In this document: positions 8,458-16,787 of the stretch, piece after piece | How positions within the stretch are numbered: position 1 is the stretch's first letter | Layout: each line of letters opens with the position of its first letter | Origin: HK1 sp965215295 | GTDB taxonomy: Bacteria; Pseudomonadota; Gammaproteobacteria; HK1 | Length of the DNA: 64,000 nucleotides | Assembly (NCBI GenBank): GCA_965215295.1 | Contig: OZ244045.1 | Span: 806,001 to 870,000 of the forward strand | Direction: 5' to 3' | The notes under the pieces: model-generated | Seen by the model: the letters and a program-made list of their open reading frames with translations, nothing else | Told to the model about the DNA's origin: nothing | Database searches by the model: none | Position numbers and translations under genes: made by a program

Positions 8458-10344
8458 TCAGAGATCCGCGAGGTTCCCGTTGCGTTCGAGCCAGCCGCGG
8501 CGGTCGGAGGCGCGCTTCTTCGCCAGCAGCAGGTCGATCGCCTCGTCGGAGTCGTCGCCGGGCTCCACCGTGAGCCGGACGAGGCGCCGCGTCTCCGGTG
8601 CGATGGTCGTCTCGCGAAGCTGCAACGGATTCATCTCCCCGAGACCCTTGAACCTCTGCACGTTGATCCTTCCCCTGAACTTCTCCGCCGCGATCCGGTC
8701 CAGGACGCCCTTCTTCTCGTCATCGTCGAGGGCATAGTACACGTCCTTGCCGGCATCGATCCGGTACAGGGGCGGCATCGCCACGTGGACGCGGTCGTCC
8801 ATCACCAGGGGACGGAAGTGGCGGAGGAACAGCGCGCAGAGCAGGGTCGCGATATGCGCCCCGTCGGAGTCCGCGTCGGCAAGGATGCAGACCTTTCCGT
8901 ACCGCAGTCCGCTCAGGTCCGCGGAGCCCGGATCGACTCCGATGGCGATGGCGATGTCGTGCACCTCCTGCGAGGAGAGCACCTGGCCGGGCTCGACCTC
9001 CCAGGTGTTCAGGATCTTGCCCCGCAACGGCATGACCGCCTGGAACTCACGGTCCCGGGCCTGCTTGGCCGAGCCTCCGGCGGAATCCCCCTCGACCAGG
9101 AAGAGCTCGGTACGAGCGAGGTCCTGCGACGTGCAGTCGGCGAGCTTGCCGGGCAAGGCCGGACCCGACGTGACTTTCTTGCGCACCACCCTCTTCGCCG
9201 CGCGCATGCGGACCTGGGCGCTGGCGATCGCGATTTCGGCGATCCGGTCCCCCGCGTCCGGATGCTGGCCAAGCCACAGGCTGAACGCGTTCTTCACCAC
9301 CCCCGAGACGAATGCCGCGCACTCTCTCGACGAGAGCCGGTCCTTGGTCTGGCCGGTGAACTGCGGCTCGGTCATCTTCACCGACAGGACGTACCGGCAA
9401 CGGTCCCAGATGTCTTCGGGCGCCAGCTTCACCCCGCGCGGAAGCAGGTTGCGAAACTCGCAATACTCGCGCAGCGCCTCCAGAAGGCCCGCCCGGAACC
9501 CGTTGACGTGGGTCCCGCCGAGCGTCGTGGGGATCAGGTTGACGTAGCTCTCCACGGGCCCCTCCCCGCCCTCCGGGAGCCACACCACCGCCCAGTCCAC
9601 CGCCTCGGCACTGCCTTCGAGGCCACCGATGAACGGTGATTCCGGGATGCAGTCCGGGACCTCCAGCGCATCGCGCAGGTAGGCGCCCAGGCCGTCCTCG
9701 TAGTGCCATGTGCTCAGCTCGGCGGTCGCCTCCTCCTCCAGCGAGACCCGCAACCCCGGGCAGAGCACCGCCTTGGCGCGCAGGGTATGGCGGAGCCGGG
9801 GCATCGAGAACTTCGACGAGTCGAAGTACCGCGCATCGGGCCAGAAACGGATCGTCGTTCCCGTGTTCCGGCGTCCCACCGAGCCGACCACGGCAAGGTC
9901 GTCCGCCTTCTCCCCGCCCTCGAACGTCATCGCGTACTCGCTGCCGCCACGCTTCACGCGAACTTCGAGGCGTCGCGACAGCGCGTTGACGACCGACACC
10001 CCGACCCCGTGGAGCCCGCCCGAGAAGCGGTAGCTTCCCGGCGAAAACTTTCCGCCGGCGTGGAGCCGGGTGAGGATGAGTTCGACTCCGGGAACGCCTT
10101 CCTCCGGGTGGACGTCGACGGGCATCCCGCGCCCGTCGTCGCTGACCGTCAACGAGTCGTCCTTGTGCGCAACGACCGAGAGGCAGGTCGCCTGTCCCGC
10201 GATGGCCTCGTCCACGCTGTTGTCGACGACTTCCTGCGCAAGGTGGTTCGGGCGTGTCGTGTCCGTATACATGCCCGGGCGCTTGCGCACGGGATCGAGC
10301 CCCGCCAGCACCTCGATCGAGGCGGCGTCATATGTCGCGTTCAT
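8458..10344 (-). CDS. parE: DNA topoisomerase IV subunit B
   Basis: 628 residues from the ATG at 10344 (MNATYDAASIEVL), matching the roughly 630 of ParE. It has a GHKL ATPase domain (VVDNSVDEAI, then GGLHGVGVSVVNALS), a transducer domain, and a TOPRIM domain with the EGDSAGGSAKQARDREFQ and DADSDGAHI motifs. An in-frame ATG-like extension to 10410 would run into the insertion-sequence remnant immediately upstream and is rejected as the start. The pair parE-parC is followed by efp-epmA, all on the minus strand. Confidence 0.96.
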   Translation of the reverse strand: MNATYDAASIEVLAGLDPVRKRPGMYTDTTRPNHLAQEVVDNSVDEAIAGQATCLSVVAHKDDSLTVSDDGRGMPVDVHPEEGVPGVELILTRLHAGGKFSPGSYRFSGGLHGVGVSVVNALSRRLEVRVKRGGSEYAMTFEGGEKADDLAVVGSVGRRNTGTTIRFWPDARYFDSSKFSMPRLRHTLRAKAVLCPGLRVSLEEEATAELSTWHYEDGLGAYLRDALEVPDCIPESPFIGGLEGSAEAVDWAVVWLPEGGEGPVESYVNLIPTTLGGTHVNGFRAGLLEALREYCEFRNLLPRGVKLAPEDIWDRCRYVLSVKMTEPQFTGQTKDRLSSRECAAFVSGVVKNAFSLWLGQHPDAGDRIAEIAIASAQVRMRAAKRVVRKKVTSGPALPGKLADCTSQDLARTELFLVEGDSAGGSAKQARDREFQAVMPLRGKILNTWEVEPGQVLSSQEVHDIAIAIGVDPGSADLSGLRYGKVCILADADSDGAHIATLLCALFLRHFRPLVMDDRVHVAMPPLYRIDAGKDVYYALDDDEKKGVLDRIAAEKFRGRINVQRFKGLGEMNPLQLRETTIAPETRRLVRLTVEPGDDSDEAIDLLLAKKRASDRRGWLERNGNLADL

Positions 10345-10353
10345 TGCGGAACG

Positions 10354-10423
10354 AACCGTACCAGGATTCTCGGAGGCTCCCGACCTTGAGGGACCGGGTG
10401 TGCGAACCATTCAATCCGGTCCC
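10354..10423 (+). mobile_element. Degenerate left end of an IS3-family element, just upstream of parE
   Basis: This stretch aligns base for base, without gaps, to the left end of the intact IS3-family element later in the window (from 55817 onward). I count roughly 15 mismatches in about 64 positions, so about 77 percent identity. It includes the terminal repeat (GAACCGTACC, CGGAGGCTCCC, ACCTTGAG) and the beginning of orfA (GAACCATTCAA). No transposase remains. It sits about 10 bases upstream of the parE start codon, between parE and the DUF3501 gene. Confidence 0.7.
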
Positions 10424-10470
10424 GACGGGGCCGGGCGAACGCATGCGGGCGCACACGGCGCGTCCGGAGC

Positions 10471-11049
10471 TCAGTCGAGATCCGCAACCAGCGCGGCGCG
10501 CGACTCCTCCGGGAGTACCCACTCGTGGCAGTAGTTTTCGTGCCGGATGCCGAACCGCATGTCCGCCCCGTTGCCGAGCGCGTCGCGCACGCTGTCCGGA
10601 AGTTCGAACCGCAGGAAGTGGACGGCGGAAGTCTTGCCTTCCGCCGTCCTGTCGAGATCCTCGTCGGCCACCGCAAGGATGCGCTCTCCCTCGACCTCCA
10701 TCCAGACGCAATCCTCGATTCCGCCGAGCCCGGCAAGCATGCGGCGCCTTTCGTCGGGGTCCTCGTACTCCAGCATGAACGTGGCCTTGAGATTGGCGCC
10801 ATCGGGGATGAGCGGATTGTAGGCGGCGAGTTCCTCCTCGATTGCATCGGGTTCGAAGATCCGTTCCACCCGCAGCATCTCCTGGATCTGGTACTGAACG
10901 GTCAGGCGATCCTCGAAATACAGCGTCGCATTCGGTCCGATCCGCACCTGCCTGGGCCGCTTGTGGGACAGCACCCGATTGCGGAACTCCGATCTGATCT
11001 CGCTGTACCGCTCGAGACCGAACAGGTCGGCACGACTGAGTTTTTCCAT
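10471..11049 (-). CDS. DUF3501 family protein of a rubrerythrin-linked set
   Basis: 192 residues, cytoplasmic, with no transmembrane segment or signal. It opens with MEKLSRADLFGLERYSEIR and keeps the charged, well-conserved N-terminal third typical of DUF3501 proteins. The biochemical function is unknown. It begins only three bases after the stop of the Fe-S protein gene, and rubrerythrin lies upstream of that. This triplet recurs in many proteobacteria, suggesting a shared role in peroxide or oxygen defence. The family assignment is from memory of the sequence pattern; the function is inference from context. Confidence 0.75.
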   Translation of the reverse strand: MEKLSRADLFGLERYSEIRSEFRNRVLSHKRPRQVRIGPNATLYFEDRLTVQYQIQEMLRVERIFEPDAIEEELAAYNPLIPDGANLKATFMLEYEDPDERRRMLAGLGGIEDCVWMEVEGERILAVADEDLDRTAEGKTSAVHFLRFELPDSVRDALGNGADMRFGIRHENYCHEWVLPEESRAALVADLD

Positions 11050-11052
11050 GGT

Positions 11053-12405
11053 TCAGATCCCGTACGCCTTGCGCAGCAACGACATGGGTGCGACCGGGGC
11101 GGAGCCGTCACCCAGGGTATTTCCGATGTGGTGGGCGGCCATGATGCAGTCGCTGGTGTAGTAGTCGGCTTTCGACTCGGCCACCCTGCGCGCCGCCGGC
11201 CGCGCGATCCTGGTCGCAATCTCGTGGAACTCCTTCTTCACCGCATAGGTTCCGTCGTGGCCGGAGCACCGCTCGATGACCGTGATTTCGGTATCCGGAA
11301 CCAGTGCGAGCACATCACGCGTCTTCATGCCGATGTTCTGTACCCGCTGATGACACGCCGCATGATAGGCGACCCTTCCGAGCCCCGACCGGAACTCCGT
11401 GTTCAGCCGGCCGGCGCGATGCCGCAGCATGAGGTACTCGAAAGGATCGAAGAACGCCGCCCGCACCTTCTCGACCTCGGGGTCGCCCGGGAACAGGAGC
11501 GGGAGCTCCTGCTTGAACATCAGTACACATGAGGGAACGGGGGCCACGAGGTCCCAGCCGTCGTCGACGAGACGCGCCAGCTCCGGAACGTTCGCCTCCC
11601 TGGCCTTCGCGACGGCGTCGAGGTCCCCGAGCTCCAGCTTGGGCATCCCGCAGCACCGTTCCCGCGTCGCGACGGTGACGGGAATTCCGTTGTGCTCGAA
11701 CACGCGCACGATGTCTTCCCCGACCTCGGGCTCGTTGTAGTTTGCATAGCAGGTCGCGAACAGCGCCACCCGGCCGCGCGTTTCCGGAGTCGGCACGGCC
11801 TCCTCCGCCCGGGCCTGCGTGCGCGCTCGCAGCCGGTTTCGCAAAGGCCGCGACGCATAGGGCGGCAGCCGTGCGCCCCGGTGCACGCCGAGCACGGTCT
11901 CGAGCCCCGCTCTCGCCGGCTTCGACGCATTGGCGGCGTTGACGAGCGGCGCGACGACCGGTCTCGCCACCATCGTCCCGACCGCGTCGGTCGAGCTCAG
12001 CGTCCGGTTGCGGAACCCCGCCCCCTGCCGGCGGTGCTTCACTGCCTTGGCCCGCAACATCAGGTGCGGAAAGTCCACGTTCCACTCGTGCGGCGGCACG
12101 TACGGACACTTGGTCATGAAACACATGTCGCAGAGGTAGCAGTGATCGACGACCTTCCAGTAGTCGGGCTTTGCGACCCCGTCCAGTTCCATGGATGCGG
12201 ACTCGTCGATGAGGTCGAACAGGGTCGGAAAGGCGTGACAGAGGTTGAAGCAGCGACGACAGCCGTGACAGATGTCGTACACACGCTCCAGTTCTTCGAA
12301 CAAGGCGGATTCGTCGTGGAACTCCGGGCTCTTCCAATCGAGTGGATGACGCCGAGGCGCCTCCAGACTTCCCTCCCGGCGATCTTCGGTGCTTGTGCTG
12401 GTCAT
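11053..12405 (-). CDS. Cysteine-rich Fe-S oxidoreductase (GlpC/HdrD-like)
   Basis: 450 residues. Two 4Fe-4S motifs lie near the N-terminus: CHGCRRCFNLCH (about residues 47-58) and CYLCDMCFMTKCP (about 89-101). The C-terminal half carries two CCG-type cysteine-rich segments (RCCGMPKLELG near 245, and a second ending in ERCSGHDG near 385), as in GlpC and heterodisulfide reductase subunits. It probably passes electrons from a soluble donor to a partner, plausibly the rubrerythrin encoded upstream; substrate and donor are unknown. It is translationally tight with the DUF3501 gene downstream. Confidence 0.82.
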   Translation of the reverse strand: MTSTSTEDRREGSLEAPRRHPLDWKSPEFHDESALFEELERVYDICHGCRRCFNLCHAFPTLFDLIDESASMELDGVAKPDYWKVVDHCYLCDMCFMTKCPYVPPHEWNVDFPHLMLRAKAVKHRRQGAGFRNRTLSSTDAVGTMVARPVVAPLVNAANASKPARAGLETVLGVHRGARLPPYASRPLRNRLRARTQARAEEAVPTPETRGRVALFATCYANYNEPEVGEDIVRVFEHNGIPVTVATRERCCGMPKLELGDLDAVAKAREANVPELARLVDDGWDLVAPVPSCVLMFKQELPLLFPGDPEVEKVRAAFFDPFEYLMLRHRAGRLNTEFRSGLGRVAYHAACHQRVQNIGMKTRDVLALVPDTEITVIERCSGHDGTYAVKKEFHEIATRIARPAARRVAESKADYYTSDCIMAAHHIGNTLGDGSAPVAPMSLLRKAYGI

Positions 12406-12506
12406 GGCTGGAGAACCGGCACCCCGGCCGGTCGCGGGCCGGGATGCGAGATGGGTGCTTCGAGGAACGTGGCCGGTCGCATGGCGATGCGGCGGGGCGG
12501 ACCGAT

Positions 12507-12534
12507 GCGCGCATTCGCGGACGCGAATGCGCGC
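12507..12534. promoter_or_regulatory. Perfect 13-bp palindrome upstream of the Fe-S/DUF3501 genes
   Basis: GCGCGCATTCGCG at 12507-12519 is followed after two bases (GA) by its exact reverse complement at 12522-12534. With a two-base centre it is a better protein-binding dyad than an RNA hairpin. It lies 102 bases upstream of the Fe-S gene start and 128 bases past the rubrerythrin stop, so it could be an operator for the Fe-S/DUF3501 pair or a terminator for rubrerythrin. The 256-base gap holds no other recognisable feature. Confidence 0.6.
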
Positions 12535-12661
12535 CGGAGGCCCCGACCGCGCCGCTGACGCTGCTTGCCGGCCGGCGACCGCCGCCCCGCCCCGTCATCC
12601 GGGCGGGCCGCGGAACTCCCGATGCGATCGTCGATCCGGCGTCGTCCGGACGGGCGATCGA

Positions 12662-13081
12662 TCAGCCGTCGAGGCCGTCGAGAGCCTTCTGGAACCGGTT
12701 CGCATGGGACCGCTCGGCTTTCGCGAGGGTCTCGAACCAGTCCGCGATCTCGTCGAACCCTTCGTCCCGCGCCGCCTTCGCCATGCCCGGGTACATGTCC
12801 GTGTACTCGTGCGTCTCGCCGGCGATCGCGGCCTTCAGGTTGTCGGACGTGGTTCCGATGGCGAGGCCGGTCGCCGGGTCGCCGACCGCCTCGAGGTATT
12901 CGAGGTGTCCGTGGGCGTGCCCGGTCTCTCCTTCGGCGGTCGAACGGAAGACGGTGGACACGTCGTTGTAACCCTCGACGTCCGCCTTCTGTGCGAAGTA
13001 GAGGTAACGCCGGTTCGCCTGCGACTCGCCGGCAAACGCGTCCTTGAGGTTCTGCTCGGTGCTGCTTCCCTTGAGGTCCAT
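12662..13081 (-). CDS. Rubrerythrin (diiron peroxidase, without rubredoxin domain)
   Basis: 139 residues from the ATG at 13081 (MDLKGSSTEQNL), which has GGAGAG a few bases upstream; a longer in-frame version to 13174 adds non-conserved sequence. It is a four-helix ferritin-like domain with the glutamate/histidine pattern of rubrerythrins: NLKDAFAGESQANRRYLYFA in the first half, then GETGHAHGHLEYL, AGETHEYTDMYPG and KAERSHANRF. The C-terminal rubredoxin domain of classical rubrerythrin is missing, as is common in this short group. It reduces hydrogen peroxide. The neighbours downstream (Fe-S protein, DUF3501) may supply electrons or maturation. Confidence 0.9.
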   Translation of the reverse strand: MDLKGSSTEQNLKDAFAGESQANRRYLYFAQKADVEGYNDVSTVFRSTAEGETGHAHGHLEYLEAVGDPATGLAIGTTSDNLKAAIAGETHEYTDMYPGMAKAARDEGFDEIADWFETLAKAERSHANRFQKALDGLDG

Positions 13082-13361
13082 GACATGCTCTCCGCGGTAG
13101 TGGGCCAGGAATGCCCGCAGGGCGAAATCGCGCTCGGCGGGCATAATCTGGAACGGTTCTAAAAGAGAGCGCAAGCCTACTCCCGGAGGTGGCCGGGTGT
13201 CAATTCATCCCGCCTGGCGGATGATGGTGCGCGGTTGCGGTCCGAACCGGTCCCGTCCGGTCGGCGGGCCAGGGAGGAACGGATGGAGAATGCGCCGGCC
13301 GCGGACCCGGTCCGGCGCGGGAACGCTCCACGCAACGCCCCTTCCGGCGCGGTCAGCCGAT

Positions 13362-13522
13362 ACCGAACTCCAGCAATTCTCATTTTGCTCGTCGGGTCCC
13401 GCGGCAGGACCGGCACGACCGTCGATCTGCCCCCGATCTGCCCCGGATCGAGTCGCAAGGAGAAGACGGCTTGCGGCTCAGGGTGAAGTCAGGCGCCAAA
13501 ATGAGAATTGCTGACCGAACTC
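13362..13522. mobile_element. MITE-like element: 143 bp, 17-bp perfect terminal inverted repeats, 9-bp target duplication
   Basis: CAGCAATTCTCATTTTG at 13371-13387 is the exact reverse complement of the 17 bases at 13497-13513. The nine bases directly outside the left repeat (13362-13370, ACCGAACTC) are identical to the nine directly outside the right repeat (13514-13522). A direct repeat abutting both ends of an inverted-repeat pair is the signature of transposition with a 9-bp target-site duplication. The 109-base interior has no convincing reading frame. It lies in the 517-base gap between rubrerythrin and xseB, which otherwise holds only presumed promoters. No matching full-length element is in the window. 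Confidence 0.82.
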
Positions 13523-13598
13523 GTGCCGAATTGACCGCTGGAGAGACCCTGCTGTAGCTTCGCGGGCTTCGCGGAATCACGCGCCACGAGACCGCACC

Positions 13599-13859
13599 GT
13601 GGGGAACGAAAAGGAATCACCCGCATTCGAAGAGGCTCTGGAAGAGCTCGAGTCGATCGTCGAGCGGATGGAGGACGGCGAGCCGAGCCTTGAAGAATCC
13701 CTCAAACTCTTCGAACGCGGAATGGCTCTGACCCGCCAGTGCCAGAAGGCGCTCGACGACGCCGAACAGCGTATCCGCACCCTTTCGGATACCGATCCGG
13801 ATGCCGAGCTTCCCGTGATCGCGGCGGACGCCGCCGCGGACCCCGCCGCCGATGAGTGA
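13599..13859 (+). CDS. xseB: Exodeoxyribonuclease VII small subunit
   Basis: 86 residues with a GTG start. The core reads FEEALEELESIVERMEDGE, then LEESLKLFERGMAL, the two-helix hairpin typical of XseB. With XseA (not in the window) it degrades single-stranded DNA. The acidic alanine-rich tail after residue 65 is unusual in sequence but not in length. The gene overlaps ispA by eight bases, the standard xseB-ispA arrangement; dxs, often third, is absent here. Confidence 0.93.
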   Translation: MGNEKESPAFEEALEELESIVERMEDGEPSLEESLKLFERGMALTRQCQKALDDAEQRIRTLSDTDPDAELPVIAADAAADPAADE

Positions 13860-14739
13860 TCCGGCTTCGTTCGTCGAACGCCTGCCCGACTACCGAAACC
13901 GCGTTCATGCAATGCTCGAACGCGCGCTGCCGCCGGCATCGGAGCCGCCGGCGCGGCTGCACGAAGCGATGCGGTACGCGGTGCTGAACGGGGGAAAGCG
14001 CGTCCGCGCGATTCTGGTCCTTGCCACGGGCGAAGCGTTGGGTGCCGGCGCCGACCCTCTCGAACCGCCGGCGTGTGCGGTCGAGCTGATCCATGCCTAT
14101 TCGCTCGTGCACGACGACCTTCCCCCCATGGACAACCACGCTCTGCGCCGCGGCGTCCCCACCTGCCACTGCGCCTTCGACGAGGCGACCGCGCTTCTGG
14201 TCGGCGACGCCCTGCAGGCGCTGGCGTTCGAGACCCTTGCCCGTTCGCCGGCGCGCGATGCGGGAGAGCAGGTGCGCATCCTCGCGCAGGCCAGCGGTTC
14301 GCAGGGAATGGCGGGGGGACAGGCTGTCGATCTCGAATCGGTCGGAAAGACGTTGACGCTCGAGCAGCTCGAGGACATGCATCTGCACAAGACCGGCGCG
14401 CTCATCAGGGCAAGCGTGCGCCTCGGCGCCCTGAGCGCCGAGGCGCGGGACCCCGACGTTCTTGCCCGCCTCGACGAGTACGCGCGCTGCATCGGCCTGG
14501 CCTTCCAGATCCGCGACGACGTGCTGGACGTCGAAGGCGAGACCGCGACCCTCGGCAAGACGCAGGGGACGGACGCGGCGCTCGACAAGCCGACCTACCC
14601 GGCGATACTCGGACTGGAAGCGTCAAAGGCCCATGCCCGTGCGCTGCATGAGCGGGCGACGCAGGCACTGGCCCCGTTCGGTCGCGACGCCGGCTTCCTG
14701 TGCGCCCTGTCCGGGTTCATAGTGAACCGGACAAGCTGA
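13852..14739 (+). CDS. ispA: Polyprenyl (farnesyl) diphosphate synthase
   Basis: 295 residues of the trans-isoprenyl diphosphate synthase fold. The first aspartate-rich motif is DDLPPMD; the following positions are NHALRRG rather than the common DDDLRRG. The second motif is FQIRDDVLD. GGKRVRAILV binds isopentenyl diphosphate. It condenses dimethylallyl and geranyl diphosphate with isopentenyl diphosphate to give farnesyl diphosphate for quinones and undecaprenol. It overlaps xseB, so translation is probably coupled. In the 305-base gap after it there are two copies of a 17-base direct repeat near 14826 and 14899 and nothing else I recognise. Confidence 0.94.
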   Translation: MSDPASFVERLPDYRNRVHAMLERALPPASEPPARLHEAMRYAVLNGGKRVRAILVLATGEALGAGADPLEPPACAVELIHAYSLVHDDLPPMDNHALRRGVPTCHCAFDEATALLVGDALQALAFETLARSPARDAGEQVRILAQASGSQGMAGGQAVDLESVGKTLTLEQLEDMHLHKTGALIRASVRLGALSAEARDPDVLARLDEYARCIGLAFQIRDDVLDVEGETATLGKTQGTDAALDKPTYPAILGLEASKAHARALHERATQALAPFGRDAGFLCALSGFIVNRTS

Positions 14740-15044
14740 AGCCAGGGTGGCGACACGGTCCGCACGCAGGCAATGCCTGCGAGAGACGGTGCGCCGGATC
14801 ATGGCGCGGAACCCCCGACGCGCGGCCTTGTCAATCCGGTGCGCGACGCGGGACCGGGCCTGTCGAGGGCGGGTTCGGGGACTTTCGAAGTGCGGTCTCG
14901 TCAATCCGGTGCGCTGGACCGCCGATGCGGGTTCCGTCTGTGGTGCGGCGAGAAATTCCTGAGTAGTATGGTCGGAAATTGTTCGCACCCGCACGGTGCG
15001 CGATGACGCGGGGCATGACGGGAATGACGAGGAACGCAGTTGCC

Positions 15045-15863
15045 ATGGATGCGCCTGAACGGACGCTGGGGATTCCCGATGTTCAGGGGAGTCCGGACAC
15101 CCGCAACATCGCCATCGACAAGGTGGGGATCAAGGGAATCCGCCACCCGGTACGCATCCGCGACCGCTCCCAGGGCGAGCAGCACACCGTCGCGAACTTC
15201 AGCATGTACGTGGAGCTCCCCCACAACTTCAAGGGGACCCACATGTCGCGCTTCGTGGCGATCCTGAACAACCACGAATACGAGATCACCGTCAAGTCCT
15301 TCCGGGACATGCTCAGGGAAATGACCACGTTGCTGGAAGCGGACGCCGGCCACATCGAGATGACGTTCCCCTATTTCGTCCGCAAGGCGTCTCCGGTGAC
15401 GGGTGTGACGAGCCTCATGGATTACGAAGTGACGCTGGTGGGCCGGATCGCTTCCGGTTCCCCTCGCATCGAGGTGCGCGTGGTGGTGCCGGTCACCAGC
15501 CTGTGCCCCTGCTCGAAGGAGATCTCGGACTACGGAGCCCACAACCAGCGTTCGCACGTCACGGTGAGCGCCGCGACGCGCGGCTGGCTCTGGATCGAGG
15601 AGCTGATCGACATCGTCGAGTCCGAAGCCTCGTGCGAGCTGTTCGGACTGCTCAAGCGGCCGGACGAGAAGTTCGTCACCGAACGGGCGTACGAGAACCC
15701 CAAATTCGTCGAGGACATGGTGCGTGACGTTGCCCGGCGGCTGAACGACGAGGACCGGATCGTCGGCTACGTGGTCGAGGCGGAGAACTTCGAGTCGATC
15801 CACAACCACTCGGCCTACGCGCTCATCGAGCGGGACAAGGAGCGCGAAGCCGAGCGCGGATGA
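15045..15863 (+). CDS. folE2: GTP cyclohydrolase FolE2 (type IB)
   Basis: 272 residues from the ATG at 15045 (MDAPERTLGIPDVQ); in-frame starts at 15024 and 14979 would add a short non-conserved leader, and the ribosome sites do not decide. The metal-binding cysteine region reads SLCPCSKEISDYGAHNQRSH, and HNHSAYA is near the C-terminus, both FolE2 hallmarks. It makes dihydroneopterin triphosphate for folate (and possibly queuosine) synthesis and can use metals other than zinc. No Zur site is recognisable upstream. Confidence 0.93.
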   Translation: MDAPERTLGIPDVQGSPDTRNIAIDKVGIKGIRHPVRIRDRSQGEQHTVANFSMYVELPHNFKGTHMSRFVAILNNHEYEITVKSFRDMLREMTTLLEADAGHIEMTFPYFVRKASPVTGVTSLMDYEVTLVGRIASGSPRIEVRVVVPVTSLCPCSKEISDYGAHNQRSHVTVSAATRGWLWIEELIDIVESEASCELFGLLKRPDEKFVTERAYENPKFVEDMVRDVARRLNDEDRIVGYVVEAENFESIHNHSAYALIERDKEREAERG

Positions 15864-15906
15864 GCGGCCATCGCGGGCCGGAACGGTGGTCCGCCGGACG
15901 CCGCGA

Positions 15907-16683
15907 TCACTTCTCCCGCGCCTTGATGTCCGACCACGCCGAATCCAGGACCGACGCGGCGAGCGGCCCGCCCGCCGTGGTGTCGACGCGGCGCTCGAGC
16001 TCGCGAAAACGGCGTTCGAACTTCCGGTTCGCGGCCCGCGCACAGGCTTCGGGGTCGGCACCGACGTGGCGCGCGAGATTGGCGACGGTGAAGAGGAGGT
16101 CTCCCAGCTCCTCTTCGACTTCCGGCCGGTCGCCGGCACGCACCGCGTCCCTCAGCTCCTCCAGCTCTTCCGCGATCTTGCCGAACACCTCCTCGGAGTT
16201 CGGCCAGTCGAACCCGCACGTCGCGGCGCGGCGCTGAAGCTTCACGGCGCGGGTCAGGGCGGGGAGCGTGGCGGGAACGTCGTCCAGCAGGCTGCCTGCC
16301 CTCCCGCTCCCGGAACGTTCCGCCGCCTTCATTTCCTCCCATTTCCACCGCTGCTCCGCCGGACCTCTCTCTTGCGGATCGCCGAACACGTGCGGGTGGC
16401 GCCGGATCATCTTGCCGGCGATCGCGGCGACGACTTCCTCGAAACCGAACGCGCCCGCCTCGCGCGCCATCTGCGCGTGGAACACCACCTGGAACAGCAA
16501 GTCGCCGAGTTCGTCCAGAAGGTGGGAGAGATCCTCCCGTTCGATTGCATCCGCGACCTCGTAGGCCTCCTCGATGGTGTACGGTGCGATCGAGCGAAAC
16601 GTCTGCTCGCGGTCCCACGGACAACCGTGCTCGGGGTCGCGCAGCCGCGCCATGATGCCGATCAGATCGTCGATGCCGCTCAT
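15907..16683 (-). CDS. mazG: Nucleoside triphosphate pyrophosphohydrolase MazG
   Basis: 258 residues with two MazG (all-alpha NTP-PPase) domains. The first has GCPWDREQT then EEAYEVADAIE and ELGDLLFQVVFHAQ; the second has KIAEELEELRDAV and EEELGDLLFTVANLARH. The EExxE/ExxD metal-binding pattern is intact in both. It hydrolyses non-canonical and excess NTPs to NMP and pyrophosphate. It converges with folE2, with 43 bases between the stops. Confidence 0.95.
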   Translation of the reverse strand: MSGIDDLIGIMARLRDPEHGCPWDREQTFRSIAPYTIEEAYEVADAIEREDLSHLLDELGDLLFQVVFHAQMAREAGAFGFEEVVAAIAGKMIRRHPHVFGDPQERGPAEQRWKWEEMKAAERSGSGRAGSLLDDVPATLPALTRAVKLQRRAATCGFDWPNSEEVFGKIAEELEELRDAVRAGDRPEVEEELGDLLFTVANLARHVGADPEACARAANRKFERRFRELERRVDTTAGGPLAASVLDSAWSDIKAREK

Positions 16684-16787
16684 GGTTCAGTACGAAGACC
16701 GAATTGTCCCGCGGGACCGGTTCGAACCGCCACGCCCCCCGGCTCCGCCGCTCTCCCGCGATGAGCCCCCGCCATTCACGGTCGTCG

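Noticed and set aside
5880..8573. 897-codon open frame on the plus strand
   Set aside because: Antisense shadow of parC and efp; no recognisable motif, whereas the minus strand encodes complete conserved proteins.
14826..14920. Two 17-base direct repeats (around TCAATCCGGTGCGC) after ispA
   Set aside because: Too short and only two copies; no inverted structure or gene context to give them a meaning.
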